Assembly: GCA_003132025.1 (NCBI GenBank)
Contig: PKWJ01000040.1
Span: 92,916-156,915, forward strand
DNA: 64,000 bases
Source of the DNA: Gammaproteobacteria bacterium
Lineage (GTDB): Bacteria > Pseudomonadota > Gammaproteobacteria > Steroidobacterales > Steroidobacteraceae
Reading direction: 5' to 3'
Position numbers and translations under genes: made by a program. The notes beneath the pieces are model-generated. The model saw nothing but the letters and a program-made list of their open reading frames with translations, searched no databases and was not told where the DNA came from. Positions 9,443-19,136 of this stretch are shown one piece after another (position 1 is the first letter of the stretch; the number at the start of each line of letters is the position of its first letter).

Positions 9443-9627
9443 CGCTCGGATCCTATGTCGGTAGTAACACGAGTTTACCCAGTCCGACCGCTCGCCAGCG
9501 GCTGCTATTGGGAAGTGAAATGTGGACTACGGCAAGGCAAAATGACGCCCGCGCCCGATCATGTTGTCGGGATGCAGCCGTGACTTTCGCGCATATACTA
9601 GAAATCGGCTTTTGGGGAAAATCAAAT

Positions 9628-12255
9628 ATGGGGCGCCATCGGTTTCCGGAGATTGCGCTGTTCTTCGCAATAGGGTTGGGCGCGACGCCGGCGATATCGG
9701 CTCCAGCGATCGATGTCGCGAATCGCGAGGTCTTGCCCGACACCGTCACGCCGACGCACTACGATCTGGCGCTGTCGCCCGACGCCGAAGCCCTGACCTT
9801 CAGCGGGACGGTGGCGATCACGGTTGATGTTAAATCCTCCGTCCGGGACATCGTCCTCAACGCCGATGCCCTCGAATTTGATCGCGTGACGATCGACGGC
9901 CAGGACTCGGTGACGGTCAAAGCGGATCAGAAGCTCGGTCGCGAGACCCTGCACGCGGATCAGCTCATTTCTGTGGGCCGGCACGTCGTGACGATCGAAT
10001 ATCATGGAACTATCGGCCGTTCGACGTTGGGCTTCTTCGCCATGGATTACGCCGGTGCGGACGGCCGGCGCCGAACCTTGGCGACGAACCTCGAGCCGAC
10101 CGCGGCACGTCAACTGCTGCCGTGTTGGGACGAGCCGGCACGCAAGGCGAGCTTCACCTTAACGGTCGACTCGCCCAAAGATCGGATGGCGGTCTCCAAT
10201 ATGCCAGTGGAGCAGATCACCCAGCTCTCGGCGACGACGCAGCGTGTTCGTTTCGCCCAAACCCCGAAGATGTCGACTTACCTGTTGTTCCTCGGTATTG
10301 GCGATTTCGAGCGGGTGCATCAGACCGTGGACGGGGTGGACGTCGGCGTCGTGGTCAAGCGGGGAGATTCGGGCAAAGCGGCGTACGCCCTCGATCAGGC
10401 TGGTCAGATTCTCCACTACTACAACGATTACTTCGGTACTCCGTACCCGTTACCCAAGCTCGATCTGATTGCGGCGCCGGGTGAGATCAGCGGCGGTTCC
10501 ATGGAAAACTGGGGAGCGATCTTTTACTCTCAAGAGGACCTTCTGATCGATCCGAGAGCTCCTACCGAGGAGGATCGTCAACTGGTGTTTGAGGTGGTCT
10601 CCCACGAGATGGCGCACCAATGGTTCGGCGACCTCGTCACTATGGCGTGGTGGGACGATCTGTGGCTGAACGAGGGTTTCGCCACCTGGATGCAGACGTA
10701 CGCGGCCGACGATCTGCACCCCGAGTGGAAGACCGGCCTTCGCGCCCTTTCGATTTTCGAAAGGGGCAAAGTAGCCGATGCCGTTCCTTCGACACATCCG
10801 ATCGTTCAGACTGTCCTGACCGCCGATCAAGCCTATGAAGCATTCGACGCCATTACATACAACAAAGGCGCCGCAGTCATCACCATGCTCAACGCCTACG
10901 TCGGTCGTGACGCATTTCGCGCCGGCGTGCGACGCTACATGCGCGAGCACGCGTTCGCCAATACCAAAGATGGCGATCTTTGGAGCTTGATTCAAGTCAC
11001 TGCCGGCAAATCGATCCTCGGTATCGAGCGCGACTTGACCCGCCAGGAGGGCGTGCCACTCATTCGCGTCAGCCTTAAGAGTGCAACAACGATCCTGTCC
11101 GAAGGCAGATTCGCGGCCGATCCCGCTACCGTCGCGAAGGCCGCACCGGGAAATTGGCATCTCCCGATCACCGTCAAGAGCCTGGCATCCAGCGAGCTGC
11201 AAACCAAAATTCTCAACACGTCGATCAACTTCGCGCTGCCGCCGCCATTGCTTGTGAATGCTGGTCAAACCACCTATGGCCGCGTGCTCTATTCAAACGA
11301 CGGGGTTGGCGCGCTGGTCGAGCATATGGCTTCGCTGTCAGCTGCGGATCAGTTAGGTCTGCTGAATGATGCCCTTGCACTGGGCCTTGCGGGTTACATC
11401 GGCGCCAGCAACGTATTGGCAATGGCGAAGGCCCTGCCGGTCGATGCGGATCCGATTGTATGGCAACGGACGATAACGATTCTGCGAAGCATTGACGATC
11501 ATTACGCTCCGGGTTTCGACAGGGCGGCCTACCGCCGCTTCGTCCTCGGACTACTGCAGCCGCTTGCGGAACGCCTGGGCCACACCGCCAGCTCGGGGGA
11601 AGCCGGCAATGTCGAAATCCTTCGTGTGTCCTTGGAACAGGCGCAGGGCAGACTCGGCGATCCCGCCGTCATCGGATGGGCCAAACAAACGTTGGCCGAC
11701 CAAACCAGTACCGCTGCCGACCAACTCACGGCCATGACGATAGTCGCCGGTCAAGCGGACGCGCCGACCTTCGATTCGTTACTGGCGCAAGCCGCGGCCG
11801 AGCGGGATCCACTGGACAAGCAACACATATTTGAAGCATTGGCGGAAGTGCAGGATCCCGAGCTGATCAAGCGCATGGTGGAGATTGCTTTTGGCGACGA
11901 GCCGCCAGCGGGGACAGGGCCTTATCTCATATACCCCCTAGCCTCCACTAATCCAGATCTCGTGTGGAATCTCGCTTTGCCACATCTTCAAGACCCAAAA
12001 CTTGCGCTCGAAAATGATATGCGTTGGAGATTGGCGGTCAACATCGCTGGCAGGTCAGCGCTTGCCGAACGTGAGATCGCACTCAAAGCCTACGAAGCCC
12101 GAAGCGTGCCGGAGAACGCGCGCCGGCCATTCGATGGCGCGCTTGCCTCAATCCGGCAAAATCGGCACATTGCCGAGCGCGCCCTGCCTGAGATAACGCG
12201 ATGGGTTTCCGCGCAGGTGGCGCAAATAACACCCGGTCCGGCACCGTCGCGCTAG
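9628..12255 (+). CDS. M1-family zinc aminopeptidase
   Basis: A metallo-aminopeptidase of 875 residues that removes N-terminal residues from peptides. I chose the ATG at 9628, which has GGGGA upstream and starts a signal peptide (ALFFAIGLGATPAISAPA); the open frame runs farther 5' without a plausible start. The substrate-binding box reads GGSMENWG (residues 289-296, with Ser where GAMEN has Ala). The zinc motif HEMAHQWF gives His326, Glu327 and His330, and the third ligand is Glu349 in LNEGFATW. A C-terminal ERAP1-like helical domain follows. Its base composition looks a little lower in G+C than its neighbours. Confidence 0.94.
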   Translation: MGRHRFPEIALFFAIGLGATPAISAPAIDVANREVLPDTVTPTHYDLALSPDAEALTFSGTVAITVDVKSSVRDIVLNADALEFDRVTIDGQDSVTVKADQKLGRETLHADQLISVGRHVVTIEYHGTIGRSTLGFFAMDYAGADGRRRTLATNLEPTAARQLLPCWDEPARKASFTLTVDSPKDRMAVSNMPVEQITQLSATTQRVRFAQTPKMSTYLLFLGIGDFERVHQTVDGVDVGVVVKRGDSGKAAYALDQAGQILHYYNDYFGTPYPLPKLDLIAAPGEISGGSMENWGAIFYSQEDLLIDPRAPTEEDRQLVFEVVSHEMAHQWFGDLVTMAWWDDLWLNEGFATWMQTYAADDLHPEWKTGLRALSIFERGKVADAVPSTHPIVQTVLTADQAYEAFDAITYNKGAAVITMLNAYVGRDAFRAGVRRYMREHAFANTKDGDLWSLIQVTAGKSILGIERDLTRQEGVPLIRVSLKSATTILSEGRFAADPATVAKAAPGNWHLPITVKSLASSELQTKILNTSINFALPPPLLVNAGQTTYGRVLYSNDGVGALVEHMASLSAADQLGLLNDALALGLAGYIGASNVLAMAKALPVDADPIVWQRTITILRSIDDHYAPGFDRAAYRRFVLGLLQPLAERLGHTASSGEAGNVEILRVSLEQAQGRLGDPAVIGWAKQTLADQTSTAADQLTAMTIVAGQADAPTFDSLLAQAAAERDPLDKQHIFEALAEVQDPELIKRMVEIAFGDEPPAGTGPYLIYPLASTNPDLVWNLALPHLQDPKLALENDMRWRLAVNIAGRSALAEREIALKAYEARSVPENARRPFDGALASIRQNRHIAERALPEITRWVSAQVAQITPGPAPSR

Positions 12256-12277
12256 CACCTGGGGCACTGGCCGGCGA

Positions 12278-13678
12278 TCACGCCTCGCGCTCGTCCGTCG
12301 GCGCCAGCACATGGCCGAACAAATGTCTGGCAAGCAGCAGCACGGTTCCGGCGCCGGCGATCAACCCCGCATGCAGCAGCCAGAACTGCGTGCCAGGCAT
12401 TTTCTCGATCAGCCCGCCGAGCCAGCCGACCAGGTTGTTCGCCAGGAACAGATGCACGTAATAGAAACCGAGCATGGTTGCCGCGAGCGCCTTGGGTGAG
12501 GCGCGTGCGTACAGCGCCAACCCCACCGGAAAGACATTGGCGAAGCCGACGCTGTTGATCACATGAAACGCCAGCGCCCAGCCGACCGCGGCTTTCTGAC
12601 CGCCGGCCGACTCGTACGCGGCTGCCGCGAGCATCAGTAGTCCGCCGACAGATATGAACTCGCCGATGACCATCTTCGCGATCTCGTCGGGTTCGGTGAA
12701 ACGCCGCGCCCACAGCCGCCAGAATCCCAGCACCGCCACCAGCATGCTCACCGACAGCACCGCGTCCACCGTGATCAGCCAGCTGGTGGGCATCTTGCGG
12801 CCAAAGAACACCAGATCGATGTGATCGGGCGCCCACAGCAGGTAAGCGTTGAAGATCTGCTGATTGCCGACTGCGCCCACGGCCAGCACCGGCAGCAACG
12901 CCAGCAGCAGGATCACCGCCGTGCGCTCCTCGCGCGTCAGCCGCGGTTTGCGCGCGGCTGGAGCCCCGGCGCGTTCGGACACCTCGTCGGCTGGCAGCCA
13001 CTTACGGCCCAGACGATAGATCACCAGCGAGATCAGCATGCCGACGCCGGCCGCGGCAAATCCGTAGTGCCAGCCGTAGACCTCGCCCAGCGTGCCGGCC
13101 GTCAGGGGAGCCGCGATCACGCCGGCGTTGATGAACAGGAAGTAGATCTGGAACGCATCGGCGCGCCGCAGGTCGCCGGTCGCATACAGCGCGCCCACCT
13201 GACTGGCGAGATTGCCCTTGAAGCAGCCGACGCCGGTGATCAGGCACGTCAGCGCGAGCAGAAACGACACGTCGAATGCCATCAGGAAATGGCCCGCCGC
13301 CATCAGCAGCGCGCCGATGGTGATGGTGCGGGTGCGCCCGAGCCAGCGGTCGGCAATGATTCCGCCGGCGATCGGCGTCAGGTACACCAGTCCGGTGTAG
13401 AGCCCGAAAATAGCCGAGGCCAGCGCCACCACCGACAGCGGGCCGCCGTAGGCGTGCTCAATGGCGGCGCGAAAGGCCGCGAAACCGGCGATGTTCTCGA
13501 TGTGCCCCGGCAGCAGCAGCTGGTGCGCCATGTACAGCACCAGCAGCGTCTGCATGCCGTAGTACGAGAAGCGCTCCCAGGCTTCGGTGAACGCCAGGTA
13601 GGCCAGGCCGCGCGGATGACCCAGGAAGCTGTGGTCGTAATCCGGCGGCGGACGCGCGGCCACGGGGATGGCGCTCAC
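12278..13678 (-). CDS. POT-family proton-coupled oligopeptide transporter
   Basis: An inner-membrane major-facilitator protein of 466 residues that imports di- and tripeptides with protons (PTR2/DtpT type). The N-terminal family signature EAWERFSYYGMQTLLVLYM gives the E-x-x-E-R-F-x-Y-Y proton-coupling motif at about residues 31-39. The second POT signature region includes FKGNLASQVGALY and FLFINAGVIAAPLTAGTLGE. About twelve to fourteen membrane helices are visible. The start is GTG. It faces the M1 peptidase gene end to end and sits 34 bp downstream of the M3 peptidase gene, which fits a shared role in using peptides. Confidence 0.93.
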   Translation of the reverse strand: MSAIPVAARPPPDYDHSFLGHPRGLAYLAFTEAWERFSYYGMQTLLVLYMAHQLLLPGHIENIAGFAAFRAAIEHAYGGPLSVVALASAIFGLYTGLVYLTPIAGGIIADRWLGRTRTITIGALLMAAGHFLMAFDVSFLLALTCLITGVGCFKGNLASQVGALYATGDLRRADAFQIYFLFINAGVIAAPLTAGTLGEVYGWHYGFAAAGVGMLISLVIYRLGRKWLPADEVSERAGAPAARKPRLTREERTAVILLLALLPVLAVGAVGNQQIFNAYLLWAPDHIDLVFFGRKMPTSWLITVDAVLSVSMLVAVLGFWRLWARRFTEPDEIAKMVIGEFISVGGLLMLAAAAYESAGGQKAAVGWALAFHVINSVGFANVFPVGLALYARASPKALAATMLGFYYVHLFLANNLVGWLGGLIEKMPGTQFWLLHAGLIAGAGTVLLLARHLFGHVLAPTDEREA

Positions 13679-13712
13679 GACGGCAGCTGCGGCGGTGGGT
13701 CGTCAGTGCGCT

Positions 13713-15746
13713 TCAGGCGGCGATACCGTACTGCTTGAGCAGCGCCGCGACCTGCGGCTTGCGGCCGCGAAACTCGACGAACGCCTCGAGTGCATCGCGG
13801 CTGCCGCCGCGCGACAGAATGCTGTCGAGAAAGCGCCGCGCGGTGGCGCGATCGAAGGCTCCGCGCTCGACAAAGGCGGCAAACGCGTCCGCCGCCAGCA
13901 CCTCGGCCCATTTGTAGCTGTAGTAGCCGGCGGCGTAACCGCCGGAAAAGATATGGCCGAAGCCGTGCGGGTAGCGATTCCACTCCGGCACCGGCACCAC
14001 CGCCACTTCGTGCCGCACCTCGTTGAGGATCTCGTACACGCGCCCGCCGCGTGCCGGGTCGTATTCGGCGTGCAGGCGCATATCAAACAGTGCGAACTCC
14101 ACCTGCCGCAAGGTCTGCAGCCCGGCCTGGAAGCTGCGGGTGGCGATCAGCTGCTGCTGTTTTTCCGCCGGGATCGGCCGGCCATCGTCCAGGTGCGCCG
14201 AGATGCGATTGAGCACCTCGCTCTGCCAGGCGTAGTTCTCCATGAACTGGCTGGGCAATTCCACCGCGTCCCAGGACACGCCGTTGATGCCGGCCAGGCT
14301 CGGGTAGTTCACACGCGTGAGCATGTGGTGCAGCCCATGCCCGAATTCATGGAACAGCGTCACGACATCGTCGTGCGTGAGCTGCGCCGGCCTGCGGTCC
14401 GACGGCGGCATGGAATTGCACACCAGGTAGGCCACCGGCAGGATGGTGCGCCCGCTGAGCGCCTTGCGACCGACACAGTCATCCATCCAGGCGCCGCTGC
14501 GCTTGTGCGGCCGCGCATAGGCGTCGAGGTAGAAGGCGGCGACCGGCGTATCGGTGGGTGTCTGCACCTCGAAGTAGCGCACATCCGGGTGCCACACCGG
14601 CACCCCGGTGCGTTCGCGGATGCGCACATCGAACAGTTTCTCGGCCACTTCGAACAGGCCCTCGAGCACCCGCGGCAGAGGCAGGTAGTCGCGCAGTTCC
14701 TCCTGCGTAACGGAGTAGCGGCTCTGCTGCATGCGCTCGGAATAGAAGGTCACGTCCCAAGCATTGAGCTTGCGGCCCGCGAACTGTTCCAGCTCGGCGA
14801 ATTCCGCCGCCCCCGCCGGTTTGGCGGTACGCACCAGCTCGCGCAGGAAGCCGATCACCTCGGGCACCGTGCGCGCCATGCGGTTGGCGAGCGCGTAGTC
14901 CGCATAGCTGTTGAAATCCACCAGCTGCGCGGCCTCGTGCCGCAGCCGCAGGATGTCGTTCATCACCACGGTGTTGTCGAAATTACAGGCGCCCGGGCCC
15001 TGATCCGAGGCGCGGGTCGACCAGGCCTCGTAGAACACGCGCCGCAGCGACTCGGACTCACCGTCGGTCACCACGGCGACGTAGCTGGGCTGATCCAGGC
15101 CGAACAGCCAGCCGGCGAGACCCTTGTCCTGTGCCCGCCGGCGCGCCTGCTCGACGATGGCATCGTTGATGCCGGCGAGCTGGGCGCGGTCGACCACGTG
15201 GTGCGACCAGGCGTTGGTGGCATCGAGCACGTTCTCCTCGAACTTGGCCGACAGCCGCGACAACTCCATCATGACGGCCTTGAAGCGTGCCTTGCGGGCC
15301 GCATCCAGGGCGACTCCGGCCAGACGAAAGTCCCGCAGCGCATGTTCGATCACTTCGCGCTGTACCGCGTCGAGTGTCGGGCCCTCACGTTCGGCGATCT
15401 GCGCATAGGCGCGATACAGCCGTTCGCTCTGCGCCAGATCGGTCTGGTATTCGGACAGCATCGGCAGGCAGGCGTTGTAGGCGGCGCGCAGCTGCTCCGA
15501 GTTCATGACCGCATTCAGGTGGCCGATCGGCGACCAGACGCGGCTCAGTCGATGCCGCAGTTCCTCCAGCGGCTCCACCACGGTCTGGAAGCTCGGATCC
15601 GGCGTCAGCTCGATCTGCGCCACGCGCGCGCGCTGTTCGGCGATCAGGCGCGAGATGGCCGGCTCCACGTGCTCGGGCCGGATGGCATCGAAGCGCGGCA
15701 GCGGCGAGTCTTCGAGTAACGGATTATCGGGGGTAACGAGGGACAT
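13713..15746 (-). CDS. prlC: Oligopeptidase A (M3 family)
   Basis: A cytoplasmic zinc oligopeptidase of 677 residues, the usual size for OpdA/PrlC, which finishes the breakdown of short peptides and cleaved signal peptides. It starts MSLVTPDNPLLEDSPLPRFDAIRPEHVEPAI, an OpdA hallmark. The catalytic motif LFHEFGHGLHHMLT (about residues 464-477) gives both His ligands and the Glu; the third ligand lies in the following GVSWDAVELPSQFMEN block. The C-terminal YSYKWAEVLAADAF is also typical. It is upstream of, and codirectional with, the POT transporter. Confidence 0.95.
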   Translation of the reverse strand: MSLVTPDNPLLEDSPLPRFDAIRPEHVEPAISRLIAEQRARVAQIELTPDPSFQTVVEPLEELRHRLSRVWSPIGHLNAVMNSEQLRAAYNACLPMLSEYQTDLAQSERLYRAYAQIAEREGPTLDAVQREVIEHALRDFRLAGVALDAARKARFKAVMMELSRLSAKFEENVLDATNAWSHHVVDRAQLAGINDAIVEQARRRAQDKGLAGWLFGLDQPSYVAVVTDGESESLRRVFYEAWSTRASDQGPGACNFDNTVVMNDILRLRHEAAQLVDFNSYADYALANRMARTVPEVIGFLRELVRTAKPAGAAEFAELEQFAGRKLNAWDVTFYSERMQQSRYSVTQEELRDYLPLPRVLEGLFEVAEKLFDVRIRERTGVPVWHPDVRYFEVQTPTDTPVAAFYLDAYARPHKRSGAWMDDCVGRKALSGRTILPVAYLVCNSMPPSDRRPAQLTHDDVVTLFHEFGHGLHHMLTRVNYPSLAGINGVSWDAVELPSQFMENYAWQSEVLNRISAHLDDGRPIPAEKQQQLIATRSFQAGLQTLRQVEFALFDMRLHAEYDPARGGRVYEILNEVRHEVAVVPVPEWNRYPHGFGHIFSGGYAAGYYSYKWAEVLAADAFAAFVERGAFDRATARRFLDSILSRGGSRDALEAFVEFRGRKPQVAALLKQYGIAA

Positions 15747-15847
15747 CGGGTGCGACCTTTAGCATGGCAGGCGCGCATTTTAGCCATGAGAGGCCGGTGT
15801 AACATGGGCATTGTGCAAATTTCAGCAAAGTGACGGGGTTTCAAGGC

Positions 15848-17197
15848 ATGGCATCCGACTATGACCTGATCGTGATCGGCGGCGGCAGCGGCGGCCTGGC
15901 CTGCTCCCAGCGCGCGGCGGAACTCGGGGCACGCACGCTGCTGGTGGAAATGGGCCGCCTGGGCGGCACCTGCGTCAATGTCGGTTGCGTGCCGAAGAAG
16001 GTCATGTGGAACGCCGGCGAGCTGGCTCACGCGCTGCGCGACGCGGCCGGCTACGGCTTCGATATCTCGCTATGGCGCCACGACTGGCCGCTGCTCAAGC
16101 AGCTGCGCGATGAGTTCATCGCCCGCATCAACGCCATCTACCAGCGCAATCTCGACCAGCGGCAGGTCGAGCTGCTGCGCGGTCATGCGCGGCTTAAGTC
16201 GGCGCAGTCCATCCAGGTCGGTGAGCGCGTGCTCTCGGCCGGCAGCATCGTGCTTGCGAGCGGCGGCCGGCCCATCATTCCGACGCTGCCGGGAGCGGAA
16301 CTGGGCATCAGCTCGGACGGCTTTTTCGAACTCGAGCAGCGTCCCGACAGCGTGGCGGTGGTCGGCGCCGGCTACATCGCCGCGGAACTGAGCGGCATCT
16401 TCTCGGCCCTCGGGTCGCGCACCACGGTGGTGTTGCGCCACGAGTGCGTGCTGCGGCACTTCGATTCGATGCTCGGTGATTCGCTGATGGAGATCATGCG
16501 CGACGAGGGGGTCGAATTCGCCACCAACGCGGTGCCGAAATCGCTGGCCCGCAACGCCGCCGGGTTACTCGAGCTCACGGTCGAGGACGGCCGCGTGCTG
16601 GGACAGTACGATGCGCTGCTCTGGGCCATAGGCCGCAAGCCCATCACCACCGACATGGGACTGGAGCTGGCGGGCGTGAAACTCGACTGGCTGGGCCACG
16701 TCATCACCGATGAATGGCAGCAGACCAACCTGGAACATCTCTACGCGCTGGGCGATATCACCGCACGAGCCGGGCTGACACCGGTGGCCATTGCGGCCGG
16801 GCGGCGGCTTGCGGATCGCCTGTTCGGCGGACAAAAGGAGCGCAAAGTTGATTATGAAAACATTCCCTCGGTGGTGTTCAGTCACCCGCCGGTTGGCACC
16901 GTGGGATTGAGCGAAGCCGACGCCAGAAAGCGCTACGGCGACGCGGTCAAGGTATTCACCTCAACGTTCATGCCGATGTATCACGTACTCACACCGCGCA
17001 AGCCGCGCGAGCACATGAAACTGGTCACCGTGGGACCGACGCAGAAGATCGTCGGCATCCACGTCATCGGCGAAGGTGCCGATGAGATGCTGCAGGGGTT
17101 CGCGGTGGCGCTGCGCATGGGCGCGACCAAGCGCGATTTCGACGACACGATCGCGATCCACCCGACCAGCGCCGAAGAAATGGTGACGATGCGCTGA
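15848..17197 (+). CDS. gor: Glutathione-disulfide reductase
   Basis: A cytoplasmic FAD flavoenzyme that reduces oxidised glutathione with NADPH; 449 residues, the normal length. FAD is bound at [13 protein letters not shown]. The redox-active disulfide is Cys42/Cys47 in [16 protein letters not shown], the sequence form typical of glutathione reductase rather than lipoamide dehydrogenase. The NADPH-binding [13 protein letters not shown] lies near residue 180, and the C-terminal active-site His is in [15 protein letters not shown]. An in-frame GTG at 15830 would add six residues; ATG 15848 matches the family start better. Confidence 0.95.
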   Translation: MASDYDLIVIGGGSGGLACSQRAAELGARTLLVEMGRLGGTCVNVGCVPKKVMWNAGELAHALRDAAGYGFDISLWRHDWPLLKQLRDEFIARINAIYQRNLDQRQVELLRGHARLKSAQSIQVGERVLSAGSIVLASGGRPIIPTLPGAELGISSDGFFELEQRPDSVAVVGAGYIAAELSGIFSALGSRTTVVLRHECVLRHFDSMLGDSLMEIMRDEGVEFATNAVPKSLARNAAGLLELTVEDGRVLGQYDALLWAIGRKPITTDMGLELAGVKLDWLGHVITDEWQQTNLEHLYALGDITARAGLTPVAIAAGRRLADRLFGGQKERKVDYENIPSVVFSHPPVGTVGLSEADARKRYGDAVKVFTSTFMPMYHVLTPRKPREHMKLVTVGPTQKIVGIHVIGEGADEMLQGFAVALRMGATKRDFDDTIAIHPTSAEEMVTMR

Positions 17198-17218
17198 CGG
17201 GCGGGGCTGACCGGGCGC

Positions 17219-17240
17219 GAGCACGATTGCGCTCGTGCTC
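17219..17240. terminator. Hairpin between convergent genes, possible bidirectional terminator
   Basis: An 8-bp perfect stem (GAGCACGA / TCGTGCTC) with a 6-base loop lies in the 84-bp gap between gor and the convergent TIGR03118 lipoprotein gene. Outside it a further GC-rich, imperfect stem (CCGGGCGC against ACGCCGGG) can extend the pairing. There is no clear T-run on either side, so it is either a weak intrinsic terminator or an mRNA end-stabilising stem. Confidence 0.5.
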
Positions 17241-17281
17241 ACGCCGGGTCGCAGCACTGTCGTGGTGGGCCTTGGTCGGCA

Positions 17282-18931
17282 CTAGTTGGTGATGGTCGCC
17301 ATGGTGGCCGCCGACGAGCCAACGTTGCCGTTCATGTCCCAGGCCTTGGCCTCGATGGTCACCGGGCCGTTGGGCCACGCGGTGGTATCCCACATCACGC
17401 TGTACGGCGATGTCGTGACCGTGCCGACCAGCGTGGTGTTGACCCAGAATTCCACCTTGGCGACGGTGATGGTGTCGGTCACCGTGGCACTCAGAGCCAC
17501 AGTTCCCGCCAATGGGCTCGCCGGTACGGTGAGCGTGACGGCCGGAGGCGTGCCCAGCACCGGCGCTGTTGCACCCAGATCGATGCGCCCATAACTGCCG
17601 CTGGCGTAGCTGTTCGGGCCCGCGGCGACGAACAGCGTGTTATCCGGCTGGTTGGCGGCGTCATTGCCGAAGGCAATGCCCCACAGACCCGGAACGACAA
17701 TGGCGGCGCCGGTCGAGTCGGTGATGGCACCCATGGAAACACCGCTCGCGGGGTCAAAGCCATGGATCGTGCCATCGCCGAGATTGCCGACCAGCAGCGT
17801 AGTGCTCAGCGTGCCGAAATTGGCCGGCGCCAGCGCCAGGCCCCAGGGTGCGTTGAGCCACCCGCCGGCGACGAGCTGCTTGATCAGCTGGCCGTTGGTA
17901 TCGTAGATATCCACGTAGCCTTGGCCCGCGCCCACCGGAGCCGCCTGCCACGCGTAGGTGACGTAGATCTGGGTCGCGCCGCCCGCGGCATTGTTGATCG
18001 CCTGGATACCGTAGGGTGCGTAGCCGGCCGGGATGCTCGGATCGACGAAGGTGAACGTGCTGGCCGAAGTCGCCTGCTTGACGAAACTGCCATTGAACAC
18101 GTCGATCTTGCCGTTGTGGAAATCCGCGGCATACAGGTACCAGGCGCCGGCGTTCGCGGCCACCGCAAGGCCGGTGTAGGAGGCACCGCCGGTATCGGTA
18201 TACACGGTGACGCCGTGCATCAGATCCACGCCGGGCGACCAGCCGGAAATCATCCCGCCTTCACCGTCGAAGATGAATAAGGCCACGCCGGTATTGGCCC
18301 CTTCAGTCACGGCAAAATCGGTGGCACTGGGATTGAAAATGATCCCGGTGGGGTCAAAGCCGGCGGGAAAGCTCACCACCAGCGGTATCCGCGTGCCATT
18401 GCCGTTGTAGAGAGTCGAAGTGTTGGTACCGGCATTGGAGATCCAGGCCGGGTTCGTGGCCGGCGGCGGCGCAATCGACAGGCCCCAGGCATTGACCAGA
18501 TTGGGGTCGGTATTGGCGGCCATGCCCGCCGTGTTGGCAACCAGTGCCGTCAGCGAGTAGGCGCTCGCAGGATTGACGGTGACGGTGACCGTCTGGTTCG
18601 CCATGCTGTAGGAACCACCGGCGCAGCCGATGGTGAATGAAGCGGTACCAGCCGTGGTCGGCGCTACGCTCATGCTGCCGTTTGCGGGTTCGGCACCGCT
18701 CCAGGCGCCGCCAGCATTGCAACTGGTACCGGCGCTGGAGGTCCAGGTCAAGGTAATGCTTTGTCCGAGGGTAATGGTGGTCGGGGCGGCGGTCAGGGTA
18801 ACTACCGCCGGGGCCGGCGCCCCCATGACGCCCACCGGGCCGCTGCCGGTGCTGCTTCCGCCGCATCCGGCCGAAATCAGCGCGCCGACCAGTGCGCTGA
18901 CAACGTTCGCTGCCGCTCGATTCATATTCAT
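17282..18931 (-). CDS. TIGR03118-family lipoprotein with Ig-like flanks
   Basis: A 549-residue exported protein, chosen from the ATG at 18931, which has AAGGGG upstream. A lipoprotein signal (LVGALISAGCGG, lipidated Cys at residue 22) opens it. An Ig-like domain (VTLTAAPTTITLGQSITLTWTSS) follows, then the TIGR03118 beta-propeller-like region with its marks LVNAWGLS, GTNTSTLYNGNGT, LYAADFHNGKIDVF, LNAPWGLALAPANFG and GLWGIAFG. A second Ig-like domain (VAKVEFWVN...PYSVMWDT) ends the protein. The function of the family is unknown; surface display is likely. An upstream in-frame ATG at 19165 would give 78 extra residues of non-protein-like sequence. Confidence 0.85.
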   Translation of the reverse strand: MNMNRAAANVVSALVGALISAGCGGSSTGSGPVGVMGAPAPAVVTLTAAPTTITLGQSITLTWTSSAGTSCNAGGAWSGAEPANGSMSVAPTTAGTASFTIGCAGGSYSMANQTVTVTVNPASAYSLTALVANTAGMAANTDPNLVNAWGLSIAPPPATNPAWISNAGTNTSTLYNGNGTRIPLVVSFPAGFDPTGIIFNPSATDFAVTEGANTGVALFIFDGEGGMISGWSPGVDLMHGVTVYTDTGGASYTGLAVAANAGAWYLYAADFHNGKIDVFNGSFVKQATSASTFTFVDPSIPAGYAPYGIQAINNAAGGATQIYVTYAWQAAPVGAGQGYVDIYDTNGQLIKQLVAGGWLNAPWGLALAPANFGTLSTTLLVGNLGDGTIHGFDPASGVSMGAITDSTGAAIVVPGLWGIAFGNDAANQPDNTLFVAAGPNSYASGSYGRIDLGATAPVLGTPPAVTLTVPASPLAGTVALSATVTDTITVAKVEFWVNTTLVGTVTTSPYSVMWDTTAWPNGPVTIEAKAWDMNGNVGSSAATMATITN

Positions 18932-19136
18932 GGTGATCCCCTTATCGCCCGCCAGGCGTGTTTTGTTTCGAGTACGTGCCCAGGTCGGGAGCAAAGGTTT
19001 TAGCGCTAACATTGCAACGCGCGCGTCGTTGCAGTCGCCGCGGCGGCGGCGGCACCAGCAGCGGCGTTGCAGGATGGGCTTAGCGGGACGGCCTGACGGG
19101 CGCTCGAAGCTCGACTGTTGCGGCGCAGTACCCGCT

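Noticed and set aside
13668-15719. A 683-codon open frame on the plus strand opposite oligopeptidase A
   Set aside because: It is the mirror of a certain M3 peptidase gene; its translation is His/Arg/Ala-rich with no domain, as expected from high-GC antisense frames.
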